DNA of 5,972 nucleotides from Methanoregula sp. (GCA_022710665.1 JAKLGN010000082.1:1-5972); one strand, 5' to 3'. Positions 1 to 5,670 are shown, numbered from the stretch's first letter. Numbers and translations: made by a program. Notes: generated from the letters alone by a model not told the origin.

Positions 1-350
1 CGTTTTCCGGATGATTTCCCTGGAGCAGATAACACCACGCGTCTGCGCCGCTGCACGTCAGGGAATCCCTCATAAGAGGGCCTCGTTTACCCGTACCTGT
101 TTACCGTAGAGATTTGAGCCCGGAAGAAATCATCGTACCATGGCTCCCGGGAGCTTTTGCTCAAGCCCTGTCCGCGCCGCTGTGGCAGCCCCCGCAGGAC
201 GATACTCACCAAAGAAGGTTTTTTGCGATCTCCCGTACCAAAAGAGGACACTCCTGTCGCAATGCGCCCCCACCCCCGACAGGGAGGGCTAAAAGGGGTC
301 GATCATGGGGAGAACGTGAGGTTTTCGTGGGAAACCTTGCTTGAAGACCG
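1..350. other. Left-edge stretch with no supportable gene
   Basis: No reading frame here has a convincing product; the short open frames overlap one another on both strands and have proline/arginine-rich translations typical of chance frames in GC-rich DNA. Visible structures are a perfect 12-nt palindrome GCTCCCGGGAGC (143-154), an inverted repeat CCTGTCG/CGACAGG (254-260 with 278-284, 17-nt loop), an 8-bp hairpin AGGTTTTC/GGAAACCT with a 3-nt loop (319-337, one G-T pair), and two mutually exclusive small hairpins, AGGGA/TCCCT (60-70) and CCCTC/GAGGG (67-80). A minus-strand frame starting at 73 (MRDSLTCSG...) stays open to the left edge, so a gene crossing the edge cannot be excluded, but nothing identifies it. 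Confidence 0.5.
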
Positions 351-541
351 GTGATTCTGGATTTTTCACGTTCCCCGTTATCTGCGATCAACGCTGCCAC
401 CCGCGGCGGGGCGCCCATCGCGGCGGATCAATGACCCTTAAAATACAAAAAACACGGAACTGCCCCGCCGTGCCCCTCGAGGTCCCCTCCTATCTGCTAT
501 GTTCATGGTTCCGGCGTGAACCGATCCATGCATGCCTGTTT
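351..541 (-). repeat. Family A intergenic repeat, copy 1 (inverted)
   Basis: Read on the minus strand, this stretch matches the plus-strand repeat at 3423-3624. Shared words occur in the same order: GGCATG (536-531), GTTCAC (521-516), CCGGAACCATGAA (514-502, 12/13), GGGGCACGGCGGGGCAG (476-460, identical), CCGCCGCG (426-419, identical), ATCGCAGATAA (388-378, 10/11) and GTGAAAAATCC (369-359, identical). Spacings agree within a few bases, except for about 16 nt missing where the other copies carry an inner hairpin. It begins about 26 nt after the surE stop codon, in the same orientation as surE, so it would form the 3' end of the surE transcript. Confidence 0.75.
438..453 (-). terminator. Oligo-T transcript end candidate for surE
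   Basis: On the minus strand the G-rich block of family A is followed by a T-rich run (TTTTTT, then GTA, then TTTT). Archaeal termination commonly uses oligo-T tracts with or without a stem. The position about 115-130 nt after the surE stop and in the surE direction fits a 3' end. No experimental support is possible from sequence alone. Confidence 0.45.
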
Positions 542-566
542 CCAGACGGGCAAGGATTTGGCGGAT

Positions 567-1346
567 TTATAAGAACATTTTTTTCATGGCATCACACGCC
601 CGGTAGGCCGTGCAGTCCAGCGTGATGGGGGTAATGGAGATGTTGCCTTTCCGGATGGCATGGACATCCGTTCCCTCTTCAGCATCCTCGACAAGCGGCC
701 CGTTGATCCAGAAATAGGGACGCCCCCGCGGATCAAGACGTTTCTCAACACCGGTATGGAAGAGTTTGCGGGCAAGGCGGGTCACTTCGTACCCCCCCTG
801 AATCCTGGACGGGATATTGACATTGATGACATCCGTCTCCGGACAGAACCCGTGCAGGATGACGCGCCCGACAACATCCCGGACAATTTCTTTAGCCGCA
901 TCAAAACCATGAGCATAATACCGGGGATCATCAAACTTGTCTCCCTGGTCCTCGACCTGCAGGCTGAACGCAATGCTTTTCGTCCCCTGGTTGGAGGCTT
1001 CGAGCGCCGCACCGACCGTGCCGGAGGTCATGATGGACTCGGTCGAGAGATTCTCGCCGATATTTATCCCGCTCACCACCAGCGCGGGCTTCAGCTTCAG
1101 GGCATACAGCCCGATGATAACAGCGTCGGTAGGCTTTCCTGCAACAGCCCAGGCGTTCTCACCATTGATGACGACCTGTGTTGCCCGGAGGGGCTCGAAG
1201 ATGGAGATCGACCTGCCGACAGCACTCTGCTGGGTGGCCGGGGCAACCACGGTTACATCAGCAACGGGCTGCAGAGCATCATAGGCCGCCCAGAGCCCGA
1301 TGGAGTTCACGCCGTCATCATTGGTCAGCAGGATCGATGGTTTCAT
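567..1346 (-). CDS. surE: 5'/3'-nucleotidase SurE
   Basis: This encodes a 259-residue SurE-family metal-dependent phosphatase, which removes phosphate from nucleoside 5'- and 3'-monophosphates in the cytoplasm. The family signature is at the N-terminus (ILLTNDDG), with the metal-binding aspartates D10 and D11. S41 in QQSAVGRS and N95 in SGINIGEN match the other two metal ligands of the family, and TSGTVGAALEAS (residues 107-118) is the conserved segment near the active site. Length is normal for SurE (about 250-265 residues). I chose the ATG at 1346 because homologues begin M-K/N-P-x-I-L-L-T-N-D-D-G and a GGTGA motif sits just before it; a GTG two codons upstream (1352) would add only Met-Thr. 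It is transcribed divergently from mfnD, and family A copy 1 lies immediately downstream. Nothing is truncated. Confidence 0.95.
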   Translation of the reverse strand: MKPSILLTNDDGVNSIGLWAAYDALQPVADVTVVAPATQQSAVGRSISIFEPLRATQVVINGENAWAVAGKPTDAVIIGLYALKLKPALVVSGINIGENLSTESIMTSGTVGAALEASNQGTKSIAFSLQVEDQGDKFDDPRYYAHGFDAAKEIVRDVVGRVILHGFCPETDVINVNIPSRIQGGYEVTRLARKLFHTGVEKRLDPRGRPYFWINGPLVEDAEEGTDVHAIRKGNISITPITLDCTAYRACDAMKKMFL

Positions 1347-1417
1347 AGTCACCAGCTATTGCATCCGCCCGGCAAAATAACTCACCGATCGGATAGGGTA
1401 ATTTTACCTGCGAGCCA
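1347..1417. promoter_or_regulatory. Divergent promoter region between surE and mfnD
   Basis: These 71 bp must contain the start signals of both divergent transcripts. An AT-rich box CAAAATAAC (1373-1381; GTTATTTTG on the minus strand) lies about 25-30 bp from the surE start, and would suit a very short or absent surE leader, or mfnD initiation near 1403. A second AT-rich box, TAATTTTA (1399-1406), is inside the inverted repeat GGTAA-TT-TTACC (1397-1408), a possible operator overlapping a promoter. No good ribosome binding site precedes mfnD, so a leaderless mfnD mRNA is plausible. The box assignments are inference. Confidence 0.4.
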
Positions 1418-2317
1418 ATGAATAATCAGATGAAAGTCCTGCTTGCAGAATATACGACCGCGCATGATCCGGTGCTTGCCCGTGAGGGAAGGGCAATGCT
1501 TGGGGTGCTTGAGGAAAGTTTCAGCCGGTGCGGCTACGAGGTGGTCCGCCCGGACGGGGGCGATTTTGCCGAAGAGATCGGGAGGATTGCCCCCGCGTGT
1601 GACATGGGTCTCGTGATAGCGCCTGACAACCTGCTCTCAACGTTCACCATGATCCTGGAGCAGCACACGCACAACCTCGGCTGCGGGTTCATGACCGTGG
1701 CGCTCTGTGCAAACAAAGTGCAGACGCAGAAGATTCTCCGGCAGCACGGCATTCCCGTGCCGGGTGAACCCGAACCGGGAAAGAGGGTGGTAAAGCCGGT
1801 CAGGGGGTGTGGTGCCCAGGGCGTCCGGCGCTCTTCCGGCACCCCGGGTCCGGGTGAGTTTGCGGAACGGTTCATTGAGGGTCAGCACTTCTCCGTAAGC
1901 ATCATCGCGAACCGGGTCGTCGGGGAGGCATGTCTCTACTTCACGGGGAATCCGCCGCTCGTCCTTGCCGTGAACCGGCAGCTGATCGAGATCGACGCAG
2001 ACGGAGCGTTCCATTACCGGGGCGGCGAAACACCGGTGCATCCCGATCGCGAAGAGGAGATTGTCAGCACGGCGAAAAAAGCCGCAGAGGTTCTTGGCTG
2101 CCAGGGATATTGCGGCGTCGATGTGGTGGTGGCAGACAAGACCTACGTCGTTGACGTCAACCCGCGGATCACGACAAGCCTTGTGGGTATCGCTGCCTGC
2201 ATGGACGAGGAGATTGCAGACCTCCTCGTCGCAGCATCGAAAGGCGGTGTTCCGGCTGCCGTCCATCTCCCGGGCAGGGCCCGGTTTGACACGAACGGGA
2301 TGGTCACAAAACTATGA
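1418..2317 (+). CDS. mfnD: Tyramine--L-glutamate ligase (ATP-grasp), methanofuran biosynthesis
   Basis: The 299-residue protein is an ATP-grasp ligase. The lid/nucleotide-binding lysine is in VVKPVRGCGAQG (residues 124-135, K126), the linker FIEGQHFSVS is at 152-161, and the C-terminal catalytic/metal segment YCGVDVVV...YVVDVNPRITTS carries D235, D246, N248 and R250. MfnD joins the gamma-carboxyl of glutamate to the amine of tyramine using ATP, giving gamma-glutamyltyramine for methanofuran. The specific assignment rests on the ATP-grasp fold plus the overlapping MfnF partner downstream; the fold alone would also suit other carboxylate-amine ligases. The stop overlaps the next start (ATGA), implying translational coupling. 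I give the first ATG, but an ATG at 1430 (MKVLLAEY...) is at least as plausible because homologues tend to begin at MK-[VI]-L and no ribosome binding site supports the upstream codon. Confidence 0.88.
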   Translation: MNNQMKVLLAEYTTAHDPVLAREGRAMLGVLEESFSRCGYEVVRPDGGDFAEEIGRIAPACDMGLVIAPDNLLSTFTMILEQHTHNLGCGFMTVALCANKVQTQKILRQHGIPVPGEPEPGKRVVKPVRGCGAQGVRRSSGTPGPGEFAERFIEGQHFSVSIIANRVVGEACLYFTGNPPLVLAVNRQLIEIDADGAFHYRGGETPVHPDREEEIVSTAKKAAEVLGCQGYCGVDVVVADKTYVVDVNPRITTSLVGIAACMDEEIADLLVAASKGGVPAAVHLPGRARFDTNGMVTKL

Positions 2318-3243
2318 TTGGTATCGATGTCGGGGGGGCAAACCTCAAGGTCATAGATGATGCCGGCGTCTCCATCCATTACTGCCCGCTCTGGGAGCGA
2401 TCCCCGATAAGCGGGCTGCTCCGTCCGTATGCCCAAAGCGACAAGAACGCTGCGGTGGTGATGAGCGGGGAGCTTGCCGATTGTTTCGAAACCAAGCTGC
2501 AGGGTATCTCGTTTATTGTCGATGCGGTCAGGTCAGCATTTCCTGACGCCCGTTTTTATGGCACGGATGCACGATTTCATACCAGCGCCGTGCCGGAACT
2601 CGCAGCAGCCAACTGGCTGGCATCCGCCGATCTTCTCCGTTCCCGGCACCCGGATGCCGTCCTCCTTGATATCGGCAGCACGACTGCGGATATTATCCCG
2701 CTCACCCGGTTCGATCACCTGACAGGAATGACCGATCTCAGAAGGCTGCAGGCAGGATACCTCATCTATTGCGGCATGCTCCGTACGAGTGTTGCAACGC
2801 TCCTCCGGTCGGTCGATCTTGCCGGGACACCAACGCCCGTGAGTACCGAGTATTTCGCATCAACCGCCGATGTTCACCTTGTTCTCGGGCACATTACCCC
2901 CGGACACTATACCTGCGATACTCCCGACCACAAAGAAAAAACTTTGAAGGCCTCCCTGCGCAGGCTCGCCCGTGTAGTCTGTGCCGATTACGATGAGATC
3001 GGTACAGAAGGTGCACGGCAGATCGCAGAACAGTGCTGGGCGGTCCAGCGCACGATGGTATGCAGCCAGGTAAAAAAGATGGTAAAAGTGTCGGGTGCAG
3101 AGGAGGTCATTGTCGCCGGCATCGGTGCTCAGCTCTTTTCTGCGGAACTTGGTGCAACCGATCTGACGTGCGAACTGGGGCCGGCAGCAGATGCCCTGCC
3201 GGCGTTTGCTGTCCGCGAGCTGGCAAAAAACGGAACACGATGA
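2314..3243 (+). CDS. mfnF: Methanofuran furan-tyramine coupling enzyme MfnF (ASKHA/hydantoinase-like fold)
   Basis: The 309-residue protein has the ASKHA-type phosphate-binding and hydantoinase/oxoprolinase-like architecture seen in proteins formerly annotated as H4MPT-linked C1 transfer pathway proteins. Phosphate loop 1 is MIGIDVGGANLKV (1-13), followed by MSGELADCFETK (50-61), phosphate loop 2 LLDIGSTTADIIPL (117-130) and a C-terminal glycine-rich adenosine-type motif EEVIVAGIGAQLF (263-275). MfnF condenses gamma-glutamyltyramine with the diphosphate of 5-(aminomethyl)-3-furanmethanol, releasing pyrophosphate and forming the glutamylated aminophenoxymethylfuran core. Its start codon lies inside the mfnD stop (ATGA), so the two enzymes of consecutive steps are co-translated. 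The upstream GGGATGGT is only a weak ribosome binding site, fitting coupled re-initiation. The length is complete, no frame break is seen, and repeats follow directly. Confidence 0.9.
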   Translation: MIGIDVGGANLKVIDDAGVSIHYCPLWERSPISGLLRPYAQSDKNAAVVMSGELADCFETKLQGISFIVDAVRSAFPDARFYGTDARFHTSAVPELAAANWLASADLLRSRHPDAVLLDIGSTTADIIPLTRFDHLTGMTDLRRLQAGYLIYCGMLRTSVATLLRSVDLAGTPTPVSTEYFASTADVHLVLGHITPGHYTCDTPDHKEKTLKASLRRLARVVCADYDEIGTEGARQIAEQCWAVQRTMVCSQVKKMVKVSGAEEVIVAGIGAQLFSAELGATDLTCELGPAADALPAFAVRELAKNGTR

Positions 3244-3281
3244 ACATCATGGCAGCCGGTACGGAGACAATCCTGTGAAAC

Positions 3282-3399
3282 GGGCATGAACTGAACTGGT
3301 TCGCACCCGAACGATGAAAAATTCGTTTTCTCTGGAGAGGGATGAGTGCTCCCCGCTTCAGGGGCCCTCGCAGGGCACGGCAGGGCAGGTTCGGTTTTT
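3282..3399 (+). repeat. Family A intergenic repeat, copy 2 (short form)
   Basis: It starts with GGGCATGAAC 38 nt after the mfnF stop, then has CCCGAACGATGAA (3306-3318) and AGGGCACGGCAGGGCAG (3372-3388; 15/17 to copies 1 and 3). A hairpin GCCCT-CGC-AGGGC sits before the last word; the equivalent in copy 3 is GCCCC-TTGC-GGGGC, so one base pair has changed on both sides. It ends in TTTTT (3395-3399) and lacks the distal 100 bp seen in copies 1 and 3. The orientation is sense to mfnF. Confidence 0.7.
3388..3399 (+). terminator. Oligo-T transcript end candidate for mfnD-mfnF
   Basis: A run of five T at 3395-3399 follows the G-rich block of family A copy 2, about 150 nt after the mfnF stop. The same arrangement (G-rich block, then T-run 7-11 nt later) recurs in the other two copies. 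This is a prediction from pattern only. Confidence 0.4.
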
Positions 3400-3422
3400 A
3401 AAAAAAGGAGCTCTGGAGAAAA

Positions 3423-3624
3423 GGGCATGAACCTATAACGTTCACTCCGGATCCATGAAAATTGAAGATACGAGGGCTCCCCGCCTCGAGGCCCCTTGCG
3501 GGGCACGGCGGGGCAGATTACCGGAATTTTGTACGAGTACAGTAATTAAGGCCGCCGCGGGGCGTCCTTTTTGGGCAATGGCATTCATCGCAAATAATTG
3601 AGAGCGTGAAAAATCCTAAAGTCA
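3423..3624 (+). repeat. Family A intergenic repeat, copy 3 (long form)
   Basis: This is a tandem neighbour of copy 2, 141 bp further on at the shared GGGCATGAAC word. It contains CCGGATCCATGAA (3447-3459), a nested fold with outer stem CCCCGCC/GGCGGGG (3480-3486 with 3507-3513) and inner hairpin GCCCC-TTGC-GGGGC, then GGGGCACGGCGGGGCAG (3500-3516), TTTT (3527-3530), CCGCCGCG (3552-3559), ATCGCAAATAA (3587-3597) and GTGAAAAATCC (3606-3616). The last three words match copy 1, and the final two keep an identical 19-nt spacing, showing that the element is about 200 bp long. Confidence 0.75.
3548..3572 (+). terminator. Hairpin followed by T-tract
   Basis: AAGGCCGCC pairs with GGGCGTCCTT around a GCGG loop (eight pairs and one C-T mismatch), and the stem runs into TTTTT at 3568-3572. 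It lies inside family A copy 3, in the orientation of mfnD-mfnF. It could act as a backup terminator. Hairpin terminators are less characteristic of archaea than plain T-tracts, so confidence is modest. Confidence 0.4.
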
Positions 3625-3650
3625 CATTTGTTTAACTGCGATTTTCATAG

Positions 3651-3814
3651 GAAATCCTCGTCCTATGGTTTCAGTAACCCGCTGTCGTAATTATGAGGGT
3701 GACCCCCTCTCTCCGCCATGGGGGGAGGCAGCATGCGGGGGCAGGCCCCCTTATCCCCCCTTACATGTCCATGCTCCACGGGGCGAGCCCCGACGAGGCG
3801 GCGAGCACCCGTGG
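3651..3814. repeat. Family B 164-bp GC-rich repeat, copy 1
   Basis: It aligns without gaps to 5809-5972, with 17 mismatches in 164 positions (about 90% identity). Internal inverted repeats are GAGGG-TGAC-CCCCTC near 3695-3709, a 7-position stem CTCCGCC/GGGGGAG with one G-G mismatch (3711-3727), GGGGG-CAGG-CCCCC (3737-3750), CGGGG-CGAG-CCCCG (3779-3792), and an outer stem CCACGGG/CCCGTGG (3776-3782 with 3808-3814). The differences between the copies are concentrated in loops and single-stranded spacers. The region is not coding on either strand as far as I can judge. Confidence 0.85.
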
Positions 3815-3971
3815 CCCCATCGCTCATTGATATAATTTCTCATAAAAGGATCTCTCCAGAGCAGAAAATGTGAAAATTTTAGGTGAAGGTAATATGACTT
3901 CATCGCTATTGCGGTGCCACGGCAGCGGAGCAAAGCTCCCGAAAGCGTCATCATGGGAAGAAATGAATTCT
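3815..3971. other. AT-rich intergenic stretch without a gene
   Basis: Base composition drops sharply here relative to the flanks. It contains a TATA-like GATATAATT (3829-3837), a short hairpin GGAGC-AAA-GCTCC (3927-3939), and no credible coding frame. The minus-strand frame across 3975-3751 runs through family B and looks accidental. A promoter for an unrecognised small RNA in either direction is conceivable, but nothing else supports one. Confidence 0.35.
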
Positions 3972-3990
3972 CCAAAGCAAAACAAACGAA
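3972..3990 (-). terminator. T-rich 3' end candidate for the hyp operon
   Basis: Starting a few bases after the hypE stop codon, the minus strand reads through a T-rich tract (GTTCGTTTGTTTTGCTTTGG pattern) with no stem. This suits an archaeal oligo-T terminator for hypC-hypA-hypE, but the T-runs are short and interrupted. Confidence 0.3.
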
Positions 3991-3993
3991 CCG

Positions 3994-4989
3994 TCAGCAG
4001 ACCCTGGGCACCGGATCGCCCATCGGGGGCTCGATGAACCGTTCGCCGCCGATTGCCGTCTCCATGATCACGTGGGCTCCTTTTGAAACCGTTCCCACAA
4101 CCGCCGCCTCCTTCCCGTATTTGTGGGCGTGCAGTGCATCCAGGATCGCATCAGCACAATCTGCCGGAACTCCCATGACAACTTTTCCTTCATTGGCCAC
4201 TTCCAGCGGATCGATCCCCAGCATACCTCCCGCACTCCTCACATTCCGGCGGATCGGCAGTTGTTCTTCCTGTACCCTGACACAAACCCCGCTTTTCCTT
4301 GCCATCTCATTGATTGCGCTGGCAAACCCGCCCCGCGTGGGATCCTTCATGGCGTGGACCGTACCTGCTTCCAGCACCCGTTCCACCATGCCCCAGAGTG
4401 GCGAAACGTCCGATTGTATCTGGTCGCCGAGATCGAACCCTTCGCGGTGGGCCATGATGGCAAGCCCGTGATCTCCCAGCGTGCCGGAGACAAGGATCAC
4501 ATCGCCCGGAACGAGCCCGTTGTCGCGGACAATGGTCCTGGCAACCCCGATTCCGGCCGTGTTGATGGCGATCCCGTCAAGCGCACCCCGCTCCATAACC
4601 TTCGTATCCCCCGTGACAAGGTTTGCTCCAGCTTCTCCCAGTGCTTCATCCATGGAGGAGACTATCCGTGCAAGGTCGTCGATCTCAAACCCCTCTTCAA
4701 TGATCATACCGCAGGAAAGAGCGATCGGCCTGCCACCCATCATCGCAAGATCGTTGATGGTGCCACAGACCGCGATCCTCCCGATATCCCCCCCGGGGAA
4801 AAAGACCGGGCGGACGATATGGGAATCCGTGGTGAATACCAGGTTCTCACCATGGAAGGGAATAACGGCACCGTCATCCATGGCTTCAAGGCCGATCCCC
4901 CCGGCATTATTGTGCCGGAACTTTGTGAGGGTCTGGAGCAGTTCCCCCATCACTTCGCCGCCGGCACCGTGCATCATGCTCACTTTCAT
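3994..4989 (-). CDS. hypE: Hydrogenase maturation protein HypE (carbamoyl dehydratase)
   Basis: The 331-residue protein belongs to the PurM/AIR-synthase-like ATP-binding family. HypE accepts a carbamoyl group from HypF on its C-terminal cysteine and dehydrates it with ATP to a thiocyanate, the source of the CN ligands on the iron of [NiFe] hydrogenases. Motifs run in the expected order: MHGAGGEVM (6-14), TTDSHIVRPVFFPGGDIG (53-70), CGTINDLAMMGG (75-86), TGDTKVM (126-132), KDPTRGGFASAINE (215-228), ANEGK (265-269) and the diagnostic C-terminal PRVC (328-331), which keeps the catalytic cysteine. The ATG follows the hypA TAA with no intervening base, and GAGGTG nine nt upstream inside hypA serves as ribosome binding site. 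It is complete and is the last gene of the operon. Confidence 0.96.
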   Translation of the reverse strand: MKVSMMHGAGGEVMGELLQTLTKFRHNNAGGIGLEAMDDGAVIPFHGENLVFTTDSHIVRPVFFPGGDIGRIAVCGTINDLAMMGGRPIALSCGMIIEEGFEIDDLARIVSSMDEALGEAGANLVTGDTKVMERGALDGIAINTAGIGVARTIVRDNGLVPGDVILVSGTLGDHGLAIMAHREGFDLGDQIQSDVSPLWGMVERVLEAGTVHAMKDPTRGGFASAINEMARKSGVCVRVQEEQLPIRRNVRSAGGMLGIDPLEVANEGKVVMGVPADCADAILDALHAHKYGKEAAVVGTVSKGAHVIMETAIGGERFIEPPMGDPVPRVC

Positions 4990-5328
4990 TTAATCATCCA
5001 CCTCGATCTCCACGTGGGTCACAACGATCTCCCTGCCTTTGACAAGCTCCGGCAATGCGCCGCACTTCGGGCATACGTACACCTCAGTCCCTGCATACCC
5101 GCAGGGGCATGTTGTCTGTGGATCGGTTTCGCAGCATTCCAGAAGCGTCTTCTGGAAAAGGGGGTCCTCCTCTTTGATGATATCGAAAAGAAAGACAACC
5201 TGTTCCGGGTTCACCATCGCCATTTTTCCCACCTCAACCGTTACCTTTTTTACCCGGGTGGCGTTGTGTTCACGTGCTGCCGTTCGTGCGGTAGCATACA
5301 GGTCATACGCGATGGAGTACTCGTGCAT
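4990..5328 (-). CDS. hypA: Hydrogenase nickel incorporation protein HypA
   Basis: The 112-residue metallochaperone HypA binds nickel through its N-terminal MHE motif (H2, E3 visible) and helps insert it into [NiFe] hydrogenases, normally together with the GTPase HypB. The zinc-knuckle cysteines are C74, C76, C86 and C89. The first pair is CPC (one residue between) instead of the usual C-x2-C, and two further cysteines (C65, C66) precede it. The length is typical. The start overlaps the hypC stop (TGATG), and GGAG five nt upstream supports the ATG at 5328. No hypB neighbours it in the window, so its partner must be encoded elsewhere. The fold assignment is secure; whether the short CPC knuckle changes metal binding cannot be told from sequence. 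Confidence 0.95.
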   Translation of the reverse strand: MHEYSIAYDLYATARTAAREHNATRVKKVTVEVGKMAMVNPEQVVFLFDIIKEEDPLFQKTLLECCETDPQTTCPCGYAGTEVYVCPKCGALPELVKGREIVVTHVEIEVDD

Positions 5329-5552
5329 CAGTTCTCCAGAGCGTCATAGACCTGCCGGAAAATATCCCGGGTCTCGAGCCCTTCTTCGCGGGAGAGCCGC
5401 TGGATGGCGAATCCAACATGGACCAGCACAAACTCTCCCACTTTGACGTCAACAAGGTCAAGCCTGACCTCCTGCCGGAGATCCCCATAGTCTACAAGTC
5501 CGATATTTCCTTCTTTGATTTCAATGACTTCGGCAGGCACTGCAACACACAT
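5328..5552 (-). CDS. hypC: Hydrogenase assembly chaperone HypC
   Basis: The 74-residue HypC/HupF-family chaperone begins MCVAVPAEV. The invariant Cys2 and the conserved histidine H45 in VHVGFAI are both present; in the family they hold the Fe(CN)2CO unit, in complex with HypD, and pass it to the hydrogenase large subunit. The rest forms the small beta-barrel with the usual C-terminal helix. I place the start at 5552, because Cys2 must follow the initiator methionine and GAGG lies eight nt upstream. A longer open frame reaches through the tRNA gene and is not a credible N-terminus. It is the first gene of hypC-hypA-hypE, with its TGA sharing one base with the hypA ATG. The gap to the upstream tRNA-Ser gene is 118 nt. 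Confidence 0.95.
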   Translation of the reverse strand: MCVAVPAEVIEIKEGNIGLVDYGDLRQEVRLDLVDVKVGEFVLVHVGFAIQRLSREEGLETRDIFRQVYDALEN

Positions 5553-5599
5553 GGAGGATTCCTCGTGATCTATCCCAGGTACTATGCGTGGTTCACCCA

Positions 5600-5627
5600 C
5601 ATAAAAACAGTGATAAGGATAAAAAAC
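5600..5627 (-). promoter_or_regulatory. Candidate TATA region of the hypCAE operon
   Basis: On the minus strand, TTTTTTATCC (5627-5618) and TTTTTATG (5609-5602, approximate) are AT-rich boxes in the gap between tRNA-Ser and hypC. The first would place transcription start roughly 40-45 nt upstream of the hypC ATG. Co-transcription with the tRNA is the alternative. The site overlapping the ribosome binding site, GAGGA-A-TCCTC (5564-5554), is a palindrome that could be an operator. Confidence 0.35.
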
Positions 5628-5670
5628 CTGTTCTTTCTTACCCTCGTTTTGCTGATGAAAACAGGCAATA

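Noticed and set aside
114..354. Small proteins at the left end (65-76 residues)
   Set aside because: Overlapping frames on both strands with Pro/Arg-rich translations, no ribosome binding site, and inverted repeats running through them.
660..1421. Plus-strand frame (253 codons) antisense to surE
   Set aside because: It lies opposite an intact SurE with all metal ligands and continues into the mfnD start; no family resemblance and no ribosome binding site.
1637..2266. Minus-strand frame (209 codons) antisense to mfnD
   Set aside because: It is a shadow of the ATP-grasp gene; no motif and its boundaries fall inside mfnD.
3282..3624. CRISPR array from the tandem repeats after mfnF
   Set aside because: The units are more than 100 bp, imperfect, only two in number, with no short identical repeats or uniform spacers.
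3751..3975. Small minus-strand protein of 74 residues downstream of hypE
   Set aside because: Half of it is translated family B repeat with GC-rich hairpins; the reading frame has no plausible ribosome binding site or recognisable product.
4123..5349. Long plus-strand frame (408 codons) antisense to hypE and hypA
   Set aside because: It is the mirror of two strongly recognisable minus-strand genes; its translation is rich in His/Pro/Cys with no domain and arises from the GC-biased third positions of the real genes.
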